A DNA stretch of 64,000 bases from Rubripirellula lacrimiformis (lineage in GTDB: Bacteria; Planctomycetota; Planctomycetia; Pirellulales; Pirellulaceae). Below, one piece after another: positions 8,476-17,758 of this stretch (positions within the stretch are counted from its first letter, which is position 1; each line of letters begins with the position of its first letter). The position numbers and the translations under genes are program-made. A model generated the notes under the pieces. The model saw nothing but the letters and a program-made list of their open reading frames with translations. It was not told the origin of the DNA and did no database searches. Location of the stretch: contig NZ_CP036525.1 in NCBI RefSeq assembly GCF_007741535.1, positions 5,704,001 through 5,768,000 of the forward strand. Direction: 5' to 3'.

Positions 8476-9540
8476 ATGTCGACAGGACCTTTTGCGCAGA
8501 ACCGAGGCGTGTCACGGCGCGACGCCCTGCTAAGCGGGTTGGCGGTTGCAGGCGCCGCCGGTGCCGCGATCGCCGCAGACGGATCCGCATCCAGCACGGG
8601 AAATCCACCCGATGGCAATGCAGCCGCGGACGAGCGGCGACAATCGAAAAAGAAGTATTCGTTTCGCAAATCCATCAATCAGTGGGCGTTCCCCTACCCC
8701 GATCGCATGAACCTGCGTGAATGCATGCAGCTGGCCAAGCGAGCAGGATTCGATGGCATCGAATTGAACTACGACCTGGACAACGACCTGTCGCCGAAGG
8801 CGTCCAACAAACAGCTCGCTGCCATTCGGCACATGGCGGACGAGATCGGTATCGAAATTAGCGGCCTGTGCAGTTTTCTATTCTGGCCCTACCCGCTGTC
8901 CAGCAATGACCCCGCCAAGCGAAATCGCGGCATTGAACTCGCCGGCATGATGGCCGACGCCGCCAATCAGATGGGAGTGCAGAATTTGCTGGTCGTTCCC
9001 GGTGCGGTTCACATCCCGTGGCGAGACGATCACGAACCTGTCCCTAACGATGTTTGTTTGCGACGGGCCAAGGATGCGATCGGAGGCATGGTGCGCAAGG
9101 CAGAAAAGTCCGGCGTGTCGTTGAACATGGAGAACATCTTCTTCAACGGGTTCTTGATGACTCCGATGGAAATGAATCAGTTCGTCGACGGCTTCGGCAG
9201 CGAAGCGATCCAAGTTCACTATGACACCGGCAACATTTCGATGTTCCAATTTGCCGAGCATTGGATCCCGATCATGGGTGACCGAATCCAGAACGTTCAC
9301 TTCAAAGAGTTCACCAAGAAAGGCACCGACTACTCGCTGGAAACGTTCCGCCCCCTGTTGGACGGGACCACCAACTGGCCGGCCGTGATGGAGGAACTGG
9401 ACAAGATTCACTACGACGGTTTTGTGACCTTCGAGTACTTCCATCCGTACCCGCACTACCCGGAAGCGTTGATCTATCAGACATCCGATTCGTTGGACCG
9501 CATGCTAGGCCGATTGCCCGACGGCCCAGCAGCGACTTAG
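8476..9540 (+). CDS. Tat-exported sugar phosphate isomerase/epimerase (TIM barrel)
   Basis: This is a 354-residue xylose-isomerase-like TIM barrel (PF01261). A twin-arginine signal peptide (SRRDALLSGLAVAGAAGAA) comes first, so it acts outside the cytoplasm. The barrel starts near KSINQWAFPYP and carries AGFDGIELNYD, LNMENIFFNG, VHYDTGN and NVHFKEF, where the metal-binding Glu, His and Asp ligands of the family reside. Similar proteins are labelled hydroxypyruvate isomerase, but the substrate is unknown. Planctomycetes have many Tat-exported copies linked to sugar catabolism, and two sulfatases lie next door in the opposite orientation. The ATG at 8476 is preferred over 8344 because it directly precedes the signal. 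Confidence 0.85.
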   Translation: MSTGPFAQNRGVSRRDALLSGLAVAGAAGAAIAADGSASSTGNPPDGNAAADERRQSKKKYSFRKSINQWAFPYPDRMNLRECMQLAKRAGFDGIELNYDLDNDLSPKASNKQLAAIRHMADEIGIEISGLCSFLFWPYPLSSNDPAKRNRGIELAGMMADAANQMGVQNLLVVPGAVHIPWRDDHEPVPNDVCLRRAKDAIGGMVRKAEKSGVSLNMENIFFNGFLMTPMEMNQFVDGFGSEAIQVHYDTGNISMFQFAEHWIPIMGDRIQNVHFKEFTKKGTDYSLETFRPLLDGTTNWPAVMEELDKIHYDGFVTFEYFHPYPHYPEALIYQTSDSLDRMLGRLPDGPAAT

Positions 9541-9572
9541 CGTCCGCTGCAGCCTATCCAAGGCGAAACGAC

Positions 9573-9594
9573 ACGGCGATTCACAGATCGCCGT
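9573..9594. terminator. Hairpin between convergent isomerase and sulfatase genes
   Basis: ACGGCGAT (9573-9580) and ATCGCCGT (9587-9594) form a perfect 8-bp stem with loop TCACAG. It sits between two convergent genes, where a bidirectional terminator is expected. There is no U-run, so it may be an RNA-stabilising hairpin instead. Confidence 0.4.
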
Positions 9595-9698
9595 ACGGAC
9601 GTTGGATCCAGACAAACGGGTTCATGCAAACGAAACAGCCGATGGGCCCGTTCGATTTGGCGGAATCGCGTTGCCACAGGATGCTGACCAGACGACGG

Positions 9699-11195
9699 TT
9701 ATTCGGGAGAATACCAAGCGGGCGTGCCGAACCAATCGTGCATTTCCTGGGTGAACGGTTCGACGATGGAACGTGCTTCGGGGATCGCGCCACGATCGTG
9801 GGTTTCTGCCATCCAAGTATCCAAGGCAGATCGCATTTGTTGCAATTGCGACTGGTGCTGCGGGTCGCTCGAATCGGCCAGGTTGTTGATTTCGAAGGGG
9901 TCAGCCTCGGTGTCGTAAAGCATTTCATCGGGAAAGGGTTGCATCAACTCCGCTGGCGGCCCGGTCAATTTCCCCTGGGCCAACAGTTGTCGCATCAGCG
10001 GCTTCACCAAGAAACACTTTTCCTTGTATCGGTTCAGTGTCGAAAACCCGGCACCGGGCGTGAAGTTGCGAATGTAGTGAAAACGTTTGCCACGAACGCT
10101 ACGCAATCGGATCTCCGTTTCGTCGATCCGGTCACGAGCGCTGAAAACAAACCTTCGCGGTGGCGTTTGCGGCGTCCCCCAAAAGCTGCGTCCTTGCATC
10201 ACGACCGGCGGCTCGATTCCCGCCATCGTCAAGGTGGATGCAGTCAAATCGATCAGGCTGACCAGTTCATCACTGACTTTCCCCGCCGCATACTGTGGCG
10301 GAGCCTGGTGATTCGCTGGCCATCGGATCACCATGGGAACGTGCAGCCCCGAGTCCCAGCACCAGTGGATTCCACGTGCTTCCAAGCGGCCATTGTCGGC
10401 AAAGAACACGATCACCGTGTCTTCGGTCAGACCGTCCGCATCCAGTTGTTTCAGGATGTTGCCAATCCGAACGTCCGTGCCCGATACCGAATTCAAATAA
10501 CGCGCCCACTCGGATCGCGCGATGGGATGGTCGGGGTAATACGGAGGCAGCGAAACGTTCTGCGGCGTCGCAATCTGCGGATGCCATTCTTCCCCGACCC
10601 AGCGGACGCGATCCTTTTCGGCTGATTTGCGATCGTAGATGTCGTACTCTGCCTCCGGCATATTGATCTGGGCAAAGAACGGCTGATGATCCTTTAGCTT
10701 GGACCAATCGTCGGAATCGTACAGATCACCTTCGCGAGTGAAGTTCAAATCGAGTTTGCCCGTACCGACAGTCGCGTCACCCACCGTCGCATCACCGACC
10801 GTCCTGATGTTGGCCGTGAAATAACCGGCATCTTGCAGACGATGCGTGATTGGCCTGACGCCTTCGGGCAACCGAAACCCATCGTCACGGTGCGACCGCA
10901 TGTGATGGGTATCTGTGGTCGTCTGATACATGCCCGTCATGAACGCCGACCGACTAGGTGCACAAACCGGTGAAGTCGAAAAGACGTTCGTGTACCGAAT
11001 TCCTTCGTCGGCTAGCCGATCAACATTCGGCGTGGCGACGTTGGCAGCACCGTAGCATCCAAAGTCGAGGTCAAAATTTTCGCCAACGATCCACAGGATA
11101 TTCGGCTTTCGCACGGGGTCGTCAGCCTGGCAAGGACACGCCTCAGTCCAAGTCAGGCAAGCAGCGATCCAAAGCATCACAAAGCAGCGTGTCAT
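9699..11195 (-). CDS. Sulfatase (formylglycine type), exported
   Basis: This is a 498-residue exported sulfatase. A signal peptide (MTRCFVMLWIAACLTWTEA) precedes the alkaline-phosphatase-fold core, which starts at KPNILWIVGENF. The active-site consensus C-x-P-S-R is present as CAPSRSAFMTG; its Cys would be converted to formylglycine by the maturase. The usual DD metal pair near the N-terminus is 'ENFD' here, a variant I associate with one sulfatase subgroup. Metal-site FFADNG is seen in the middle. Expected to desulfate algal or host polysaccharides in the periplasm. It follows another sulfatase by 56 bases in the same direction, probably as an operon. An earlier in-frame start (11306) would overlap that gene. 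Confidence 0.9.
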   Translation of the reverse strand: MTRCFVMLWIAACLTWTEACPCQADDPVRKPNILWIVGENFDLDFGCYGAANVATPNVDRLADEGIRYTNVFSTSPVCAPSRSAFMTGMYQTTTDTHHMRSHRDDGFRLPEGVRPITHRLQDAGYFTANIRTVGDATVGDATVGTGKLDLNFTREGDLYDSDDWSKLKDHQPFFAQINMPEAEYDIYDRKSAEKDRVRWVGEEWHPQIATPQNVSLPPYYPDHPIARSEWARYLNSVSGTDVRIGNILKQLDADGLTEDTVIVFFADNGRLEARGIHWCWDSGLHVPMVIRWPANHQAPPQYAAGKVSDELVSLIDLTASTLTMAGIEPPVVMQGRSFWGTPQTPPRRFVFSARDRIDETEIRLRSVRGKRFHYIRNFTPGAGFSTLNRYKEKCFLVKPLMRQLLAQGKLTGPPAELMQPFPDEMLYDTEADPFEINNLADSSDPQHQSQLQQMRSALDTWMAETHDRGAIPEARSIVEPFTQEMHDWFGTPAWYSPE

Positions 11196-11251
11196 CGAAC
11201 AACCCTGGTGGAAAGCAAGCGAGTGGTTTGGTCCCAGCGAACGACGTGGGC

Positions 11252-12853
11252 TTATTCTTGGCCGGGTGCCGGACCGAGTTCTTGGTACTGTTGTTGGGAC
11301 ATCCATCCCAAGTCGTTCCAGTATCCCGTGTCATTGGGCTGCGGCGCACCGGCGGTGGTCCGACCTGCGGCGATGATTCGATTGATCTGCTTGGTCAGCG
11401 ACTGGACGAGCTTCGGATTCTGGTCCGCAACGTTGGACTTTTCCGATGGGTCGGTCGTCAAGTTGTACAGTTCCGGCTTTGCTTTCGGGGTGGGAAGGAT
11501 CAGTTTCCAATCTTGGTCGGTGATCGAGTATCGGAAGCCGCCGGTACCGGATCCGTTATTGATCAGCGGCAGTCGTTGGTGGGTGGCTTGGGGATTTCGC
11601 AGGATCGATGCAAAGCTTTGGCTATCTTCGCCAGCGTCGTCCGGCAGCTGTACGCCGATGATCTCGGCCACAGTCGCCAACAGATCCACCTGCCCGACGG
11701 GGCGTTCCCAGGATCGTGACGGCTTGGCGATGCCCGCAGGCCAGCGCACCATGAATGGCACTCGGTGGCCGCCTTCGTACACCGACCGTTTCCCTTGCCG
11801 AAAACCACCGCGACTGTCATGGCTGTACTTGCGAAGACTGTTCTTCCAATGGTTTTCGGGACCATTGTCACTGGTGAAAACGACCAGCGTGTTTTCTTCT
11901 AATCCCTGGTCCTTTAGGAAATCCAAAACTCGTCCGACATGATGATCCGTCTCGATCACAAACTCGCCATAGGCACCACAGTCACCCATCCCTTGGAACT
12001 CGGGCAGCGGACAAACCGGGTAGTGAGGCGAGGTGTAGGGCAGGTACAGAAAGAAAGGCTTCCCCTGCTTGGCATCCGCCGACTTGCCGTCCATCCACTC
12101 GATCGCTTTGTCGGTAAACCGAGTCAGGCATTGGCTGTCGACAAAGTCCGGCGCGACCTCGAACCCATCCCGTTTCAAAGCAGCCTTGGTTTCTTGTGGC
12201 GTCCGATCGTAGGGCGGCATGATGCGGTAGTCCGACATCCGCGCGTTCGGTTTCTTGTTGGTGAACAGCGTCGGCGGAACAGCAGCGTGGCGGCCTTCGA
12301 ACCACGCCAGAATCCCATAGTTCAGCGAAGCGGGCACGCCATAGAAGTGGTCGAATCCTTTATCCAGCGGCATGTCGCGGACGGGCTGCGACCAGTCCCG
12401 ATCCGATGGTGTGCCGGGAAAGTCCATTCCCAAGTGCCATTTGCCCACCATCGCCGTGTGGTAACCATTTTCTTTTAGCAGAGATGCCAACGTCATCCGA
12501 CCGTCGGCAATCAGACAGTCGCCTTCGGCCCCCATGACACTTTGTTTCAGCTTTGTTCGCCAAGGGTAGCGGCCGGTCAACAATCCGTAGCGGGACGGCG
12601 TACAGACCGCGGCGGCGCTGTGCCCATGAGTGAAAGAGACACCTTCGCGGGCCAGGCGATCAAAGTTCGGCGTTGGAAACTTCGCATCGGGGTTCAGTGC
12701 GGCGACGTCACCGTAACCTTGATCATCCGTGTAGATCACGATGATGTTCGGTTTGGTCAGATCGGGATCGGCAGCCGCGGCATCGGGTGAACAGCAAACG
12801 CAGTGCTGGGCCGCGAGTGCCAACAGAATCAGGAAGCAAAGGGAACGGTTCAT
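11252..12853 (-). CDS. Arylsulfatase A-like sulfatase (formylglycine type), exported
   Basis: This is a 533-residue sulfatase with a signal peptide (NRSLCFLILLALAAQHC; a lipobox-like 'CVCCS' follows, so a lipoprotein is possible). The core starts at KPNIIVIYTDDQGYGD, with the canonical DD metal ligands. The formylglycine motif is CTPSRYGLLTG. VGKWHLG and VFTSDNGPE complete the metal/sulfate site. It is closer to arylsulfatase A/GALNS than its neighbour and therefore probably has a different substrate. It is first in a likely two-gene sulfatase operon. No maturase (FGE) gene is in the window. Confidence 0.92.
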   Translation of the reverse strand: MNRSLCFLILLALAAQHCVCCSPDAAAADPDLTKPNIIVIYTDDQGYGDVAALNPDAKFPTPNFDRLAREGVSFTHGHSAAAVCTPSRYGLLTGRYPWRTKLKQSVMGAEGDCLIADGRMTLASLLKENGYHTAMVGKWHLGMDFPGTPSDRDWSQPVRDMPLDKGFDHFYGVPASLNYGILAWFEGRHAAVPPTLFTNKKPNARMSDYRIMPPYDRTPQETKAALKRDGFEVAPDFVDSQCLTRFTDKAIEWMDGKSADAKQGKPFFLYLPYTSPHYPVCPLPEFQGMGDCGAYGEFVIETDHHVGRVLDFLKDQGLEENTLVVFTSDNGPENHWKNSLRKYSHDSRGGFRQGKRSVYEGGHRVPFMVRWPAGIAKPSRSWERPVGQVDLLATVAEIIGVQLPDDAGEDSQSFASILRNPQATHQRLPLINNGSGTGGFRYSITDQDWKLILPTPKAKPELYNLTTDPSEKSNVADQNPKLVQSLTKQINRIIAAGRTTAGAPQPNDTGYWNDLGWMSQQQYQELGPAPGQE

Positions 12854-13348
12854 CGATTGCCCACGGGTACGAAGAAAGGCGGTCGCTGCGTCGTCACAAC
12901 GCATTGCCCATCATCCTAACCGTTTTCGCACCGCCGCTGCTGTGTCCCAGATACAGCCCTGTCCCCCGATAGCATTGCTGGCGATATGGTGAGCCCCTCC
13001 CCCTCGTGTTCCATATCAGCGGGACGTTCGGGCAAACGTCGTAGCGCCAAACCGTTAACGGTTTGGCGATTGAGTCGAACTTGCAACAGCAATGGTGAGC
13101 CGTTGGCCGTGAGGCCACGGGCATTCGGCGGATACCCGGCCGCTCACGCGATCACGGCCCGCTCAATTGAAAACATTTCGTAGCGAAAGTCGCCAAGACT
13201 TTCGGTGATCCTTTCAACGGCAATGGTGAGCCGCTGGCCGTGAGGCCACGGGCATTCGGCGGATTCCCGGCCGCTCACGCGATCACAGATCACAGATCAC
13301 TCAATCGACAAACCGTGGACGAAATGGGGACCGGCGCTGCGGCACGTT
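12854..13348. other. Repeat-rich intergenic region upstream of the sulfatases
   Basis: No gene is recognised here. It contains two 72-bp direct repeats each preceded by a palindrome (listed separately) and a fragment at about 12985-13000 that shares the TGGTGAGCC word. It lies between the start of the sulfatase operon and the 3' end of the SHOCT-protein gene. The sulfatase promoter must lie near 12860-12980. Confidence 0.6.
13035..13286. repeat. Two copies of a composite palindromic repeat
   Basis: Copy A: CGTAGCG then the perfect 20-bp palindrome CCAAACCGTTAACGGTTTGG (~13043-13062), then a 72-bp core at 13084-13155. Copy B: CGTAGCG then GAAAGTC/GACTTTC stem (~13186-13203), then the core at 13215-13286. 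The cores differ at only 3 of 72 positions. They contain TGGCCGTGAGGCCA (a small hairpin) and end in GCTCACGCGATCAC. The upstream stems have different bases but both remain palindromic. This suggests an RNA- or DNA-structured mobile repeat family, not random duplication. Confidence 0.75.
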
Positions 13349-14230
13349 TTAGATACGTCCCAGCAGATCCGATTTTTTCTGGTCGAACTCTTGCTGGGTG
13401 ATGTAGCCCTTTTCTAGCAAGCCACCCAAGCGGTCGATCGTATCGAACACGTCCGGCTGAGCCGACGACGGCGAGGGCGAGGACTGACCTTGATTGTCAT
13501 TTGCACTGGGCTGATTGACTGCAGGGGTGATTTGCTGGCTGGGCAAAGGTGCCTGGACAGGTTCCGGGTTTGGCGCAGATGGAGCTGGCACGGCAACCCC
13601 GTTGCGGCTGACCACGGGCAATGACCCCAGCGACACGGTCCCGAACTGACTGGTGAAGGTGATCGATCCATCGCCGGACTGTTGTTGGCTGAACCCGCCG
13701 ATGTTGTGCTGCAGCGTGTCGTACACCCAAACATCGTCGCCGGTAGCGACGGCCAATCGGTGTGCGTTGGCAAAGTAGGCGTATCGCGTTTGGTTTTGCG
13801 AACCGCTGGCGGAAGGCGAACCGAGTTCTTGGGGCCACCAGTTGCGACGCGGATCGGGCGCGAACAGACTGTTCTGGCCTCCGCTGCCGCCGGCGTTTTG
13901 GTCTTGGTAGTCCGAGCCACTGCTTTGGCTTTGCGACTGAAAGACACCGCTTTGCGAACCGTTCTGGTTTTCAGAAATGGACCGGGCACAGTCGTCGCAT
14001 AGCGAGGCGACGCGGAACTTCAGATTCTGATTGAACATGTCGCCAATCATCATCATCCCACCGGCCATCCACTGGCCAGAGCCACCAAATTCCGGATGCG
14101 AGAACTGAGCCATGCTGCCGTTGCCGTTGTAAACCGCCGTCAACATGTGGGCGACTGCATCGACTGAAAAGCCGTGGCGTTGGGCAAGCGTTTGGGCGAT
14201 TTGCTGGCCCATCGGTGAAAGAGGCAACAC
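13349..14230 (-). CDS. SHOCT-domain protein, unknown function; 5' end probably frameshifted
   Basis: This frame, starting at GTG 14230, gives 293 residues. The N-terminal part (SPMGQQIAQTLAQRHGFSVDAVAHML) looks like a conserved small domain, followed by HPEFGGSGQWMAGGMMM. The middle is low-complexity Q/S/N/G/P. The C-terminus has a SHOCT domain (DRLGGLLEKGYITQQEFDQKK), a short module used for oligomerisation or membrane targeting. No catalytic motif is seen. Upstream at 14268-14270 an ATG opens another frame reading MVEIQKLLP, which would join smoothly to NEFAVLPLSP if one C of the CCCC run at 14243-14246 were skipped. The true start is thus uncertain. rnpB lies upstream in the same direction. 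Confidence 0.7.
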   Translation of the reverse strand: MLPLSPMGQQIAQTLAQRHGFSVDAVAHMLTAVYNGNGSMAQFSHPEFGGSGQWMAGGMMMIGDMFNQNLKFRVASLCDDCARSISENQNGSQSGVFQSQSQSSGSDYQDQNAGGSGGQNSLFAPDPRRNWWPQELGSPSASGSQNQTRYAYFANAHRLAVATGDDVWVYDTLQHNIGGFSQQQSGDGSITFTSQFGTVSLGSLPVVSRNGVAVPAPSAPNPEPVQAPLPSQQITPAVNQPSANDNQGQSSPSPSSAQPDVFDTIDRLGGLLEKGYITQQEFDQKKSDLLGRI

Positions 14231-14414
14231 GGCGAACTCGTTGGGGAAGCAGTTTTTGGATTTCTACCATTGTCAACTACGAACCCGCTTCCTCCTATAG
14301 TCCGTTTTGAATTGTTCGCTAGGAACTGGCAATGACCGATATCGGCCCCCAAAGAACCGGAACGGAACGTTAGTTGAACCTTCGGTGCCGGGAACGATGG
14401 GAGAAACCCAAAAA

Positions 14415-14862
<448 letters not shown>

Positions 14863-14896
14863 AACCCGATAGATTAGCGTGAATGGGGAAACGGTG

Positions 14897-16063
14897 TTAG
14901 AGCTTGCCACCTTCGTGGGCGGTGAAGTCGGCGAATACCGGCAGGTGGCTGGTCACGGCCTCGGCTTCGATCGGGTTCAGGTCCAGGGCACGGGGATAGT
15001 CGTAAACGCCTGATCGGCCCAGAAACTCGCTGGTCGAAACCGTATCGATCAACAGATTGCTGGTGTGGTAGCGGCCAAAGATATCGGTCGCACGCCCTTG
15101 CACTGCCGCTCGGATCGGACCGCCGCCCATGGTCGGGATCAAGTACGCGTCGTCAGCCTGGAACAGCCCCAACAGCAGCACATCATCCTCGCCTCGCCCG
15201 TCGGCTCGAACCGATTCTAGCACCTGCGGCAGCAGAGCAACCTCGGCCGGGGCTCGGGCCAAGTCGATCCGCAAATTCACAAGCGTGAAGGTCCATGCCG
15301 TTTGCGAATCCGGCTTGGCGGCGCGGAACGAAGCCACCAACGGGTCATAGGTCATCTGTTGCTGTGGGTCTTCGACGGTGTAGGCCTGGCGGCGATCGAC
15401 CAACACCTTGGTCGTATCAAAAATGTACGCCAACTGTTCCTGACGGCCGGTCGGTCCCGACGATTCACCCAACACATAGTCGTATCGATTCTGGTACCCG
15501 GCAACCTGGCCGCCGTTGATGATTTCAACCAGTCGCGGGACAAGGTCGCGTTCGATCGAAGCGATCTGTTGCAGCGCGATCACGTCAAATTGCCGCACAA
15601 CGGCGCTGACATGTTTTCGCACCGCCAGATTGCTGAGTTTGGTGGGGCCGAACCCGTCCATCGCCCACGATGCGACTTTGATGCTGCGATAGGTTCGCCG
15701 CCGGGCAGTGACCGAGGCCGTTTGTGCCGTCGGCAATGAAGTCTGCGGGGCCGAAAAGTCCCCGAGACCATCCACCGAAATCGCCTGAGCGCCCAAGGGC
15801 GACGATGCACGCGAAGTCAGTGCGATCGGATTCGCGGCGACCGAATATTCGCTGGTCGGGACCGATCGGTTGGCGTCGATCGTGACCGGGGCATCGATGT
15901 AGCTGACAAACGACGTGTCGTCTTCGTAGCCATCTTTCGGTGTGACCGAAACGCTATCCAGCCCGGCGATCTCGTAATGACGAAAGAAATACCAACCTCC
16001 GCCGACGAGCAGAAGCACGACGACGGCGACTTGTAGCGGACTTCCACCTTGAGAATCAGACAT
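14897..16063 (-). CDS. Membrane-anchored endonuclease/exonuclease/phosphatase (EEP) family protein
   Basis: This is a 388-residue protein. It has one N-terminal transmembrane helix (LQVAVVVLLLVGGGWYFF, residues ~10-27), a linker, and from about 130 a DNase I-like EEP fold. Family pieces seen: VASWAMDGFG, 'VRQFDVIALQQIAS' where an N-terminal metal Glu is usually found (here QQ), YDYVLGE, a segment FTLVNLRIDLA, and C-terminal TSHLPVFADF with the usual S-[DH]-H-x-P-x. The Glu-to-Gln at the 'ALQEI' position and the Arg for the second Asn ligand suggest weak or lost nuclease activity. The ATG at 16063 immediately precedes the membrane helix; upstream codons to 16369 look non-coding. Confidence 0.75.
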   Translation of the reverse strand: MSDSQGGSPLQVAVVVLLLVGGGWYFFRHYEIAGLDSVSVTPKDGYEDDTSFVSYIDAPVTIDANRSVPTSEYSVAANPIALTSRASSPLGAQAISVDGLGDFSAPQTSLPTAQTASVTARRRTYRSIKVASWAMDGFGPTKLSNLAVRKHVSAVVRQFDVIALQQIASIERDLVPRLVEIINGGQVAGYQNRYDYVLGESSGPTGRQEQLAYIFDTTKVLVDRRQAYTVEDPQQQMTYDPLVASFRAAKPDSQTAWTFTLVNLRIDLARAPAEVALLPQVLESVRADGRGEDDVLLLGLFQADDAYLIPTMGGGPIRAAVQGRATDIFGRYHTSNLLIDTVSTSEFLGRSGVYDYPRALDLNPIEAEAVTSHLPVFADFTAHEGGKL

Positions 16064-16454
16064 GACCGTGGCGGCTCGCGGCGGTGGGTACGGGGAAAAG
16101 ATGTGGGTGAACCTATTTCTTTTCATCGATCGCCGGCCACCGCCATCGACAGCCCCGTTGCCAAGTTCCCGCTCGATCGGCGCGGCCGGGGGGTTGCAAT
16201 CGTCGCGAAATGCCCCAACCGATGGATCCCCCAAAGCCCTTTCAACCATCAGGACTGCCTGCATCATTCTTGCCCCCAGCGACTTTGCAGGCACCACTTC
16301 CGCTGGGCGTTGACGGCGTGAACTGTTATTTTGGTCACAGCGTTGGCAAGCGTACTCGCCCGGCCACACAGATTTTGGACAGACGCTACGATTCGAAGAC
16401 GCATCCGATTCGCGGCTCTCCCCCCCAATCCCCCCAGTACCACAGACGGTTCTC
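16064..16454. other. Divergent intergenic region upstream of sucB
   Basis: This region lies between the leftward EEP gene and sucB. Short open frames occur in it, but none has a recognisable domain. It must carry both promoters. No clear regulatory structure was identified. Confidence 0.5.
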
Positions 16455-17735
16455 GTGAGCGAAACGATTCAGGTCGAAGTCCCCACCGTTGGCGAATCCA
16501 TCAGCGAAGTCCAAATTGGCCAGTGGTTGAAAGCCGAAGGCGAATGGGTCGAATCGGGACAGGACATTGTCGAAATCGAGACTGAAAAGGCATCGGTTCA
16601 GATCCCCGCGCCTGTATCAGGCTTTCTAGAAAGCATCCAAAAACAGGCCGAAGAATTTGCGGTGATCGGCGAAGTGATCGCGACCATGCGAGTTGCTCCG
16701 CAGCCGGCCGGTGGAACGGCACCAGCGGCAGCACCGCAAGCAGCAGCCCCCGCTCCGGCGGCATCGCCGGCCCCAGCGGCGTCGCCCGCCGCGGGATCAT
16801 CCAGCGGTTTTGTGATGCCAGCGGCCCAACGGCTGTTGGACCAACATGGATTGAAGGCCAGCGACGTCGCGGCAACCGGTCCGGGCGGACGACTTTTGAA
16901 GGAAGACATTCAGGCGCACATCGATCGTCGACCTGCACCGGTCGCCCCACCGGCAGCGCCGGCCAAGCCGCCAACTGCGGTTGCCGCCCCCCGACGACAA
17001 GCCGCCGGTTCGCTGGTGGCCGACGGACCAGCCCACCGGACCGAAGAAGTCAAACCGCTGTCGATGCTGCGGCGAACGATCGCAGCCCGCTTGGTCGAGG
17101 CTCAGCAGACGGCCGCGTTGCTGACCACGTTCAACGAAATCGACATGTCCCCCACGATGACGATCCGAAAACAGTACAAGGATCGATTCGCGGAACGTCA
17201 TGGCGTCAAACTCGGCTTCATGTCGTTCTTTGCCAAAGCGGCGGTCGAAGCGCTCAAACAGTTCCCAGCTGTGAACGCCGAGATCCGTGACGGCAACGCC
17301 ATCTATCGCAACTATCAAGACATCGGCATCGCGATCGGCGGCGGCAAAGGGTTGGTCGTTCCTATCCTTCGCAACGTCGAACGAATGTCCTTTGCCGACA
17401 TCGAAGGCACGATTGGTGATTTCGCCAAACAGGCGGGCGAAAACCGCTTGCAACCCGAAGACTTGATGGGCGGTACGTTCACCATTTCCAACGGCGGCAT
17501 CTACGGTTCGCTGCTGTCGACCCCGATCGTCAATCCACCGCAAAGTGGCATCCTTGGTCTGCACTCGATCCAAGAACGCCCGGTCGCCATCGATGGCCAG
17601 GTCGTGATTCGTCCGATGATGTACGTCGCGCTTACCTACGATCACCGAATCGTCGACGGACGCGAAGCAGTCGGCTTCTTGAAAACGATCAAAGAAGTCA
17701 TCGAAGAACCAGCTCGCCTGTTCCTCGAATTATAA
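16455..17735 (+). CDS. sucB: Dihydrolipoyllysine succinyltransferase (E2 of 2-oxoglutarate dehydrogenase)
   Basis: This is a 426-residue E2 component that transfers succinyl groups to CoA in the 2-oxoglutarate dehydrogenase complex of the TCA cycle. Domain order: lipoyl domain (1-77) with the lipoylated Lys45 in [11 protein letters not shown]; an Ala/Pro-rich swinging arm; the E3-binding domain (about 116-152, [29 protein letters not shown]); a second Ala/Pro linker; and the catalytic acyltransferase domain (195-426). The active-site His397 and Asp401 are in [10 protein letters not shown]. The start [16 protein letters not shown] is typical of SucB and not of the pyruvate E2. sucA and lpd are not adjacent, so the complex is encoded at separate loci. 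A tandem repeat array follows 24 bases after the stop. Confidence 0.95.
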   Translation: MSETIQVEVPTVGESISEVQIGQWLKAEGEWVESGQDIVEIETEKASVQIPAPVSGFLESIQKQAEEFAVIGEVIATMRVAPQPAGGTAPAAAPQAAAPAPAASPAPAASPAAGSSSGFVMPAAQRLLDQHGLKASDVAATGPGGRLLKEDIQAHIDRRPAPVAPPAAPAKPPTAVAAPRRQAAGSLVADGPAHRTEEVKPLSMLRRTIAARLVEAQQTAALLTTFNEIDMSPTMTIRKQYKDRFAERHGVKLGFMSFFAKAAVEALKQFPAVNAEIRDGNAIYRNYQDIGIAIGGGKGLVVPILRNVERMSFADIEGTIGDFAKQAGENRLQPEDLMGGTFTISNGGIYGSLLSTPIVNPPQSGILGLHSIQERPVAIDGQVVIRPMMYVALTYDHRIVDGREAVGFLKTIKEVIEEPARLFLEL

Positions 17736-17758
17736 GCCGAAAACAGCAAGGCGAAGTA

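Noticed and set aside
9624-10625. Long plus-strand open frame across the first sulfatase
   Set aside because: It is antisense to a clear sulfatase and has no family features.
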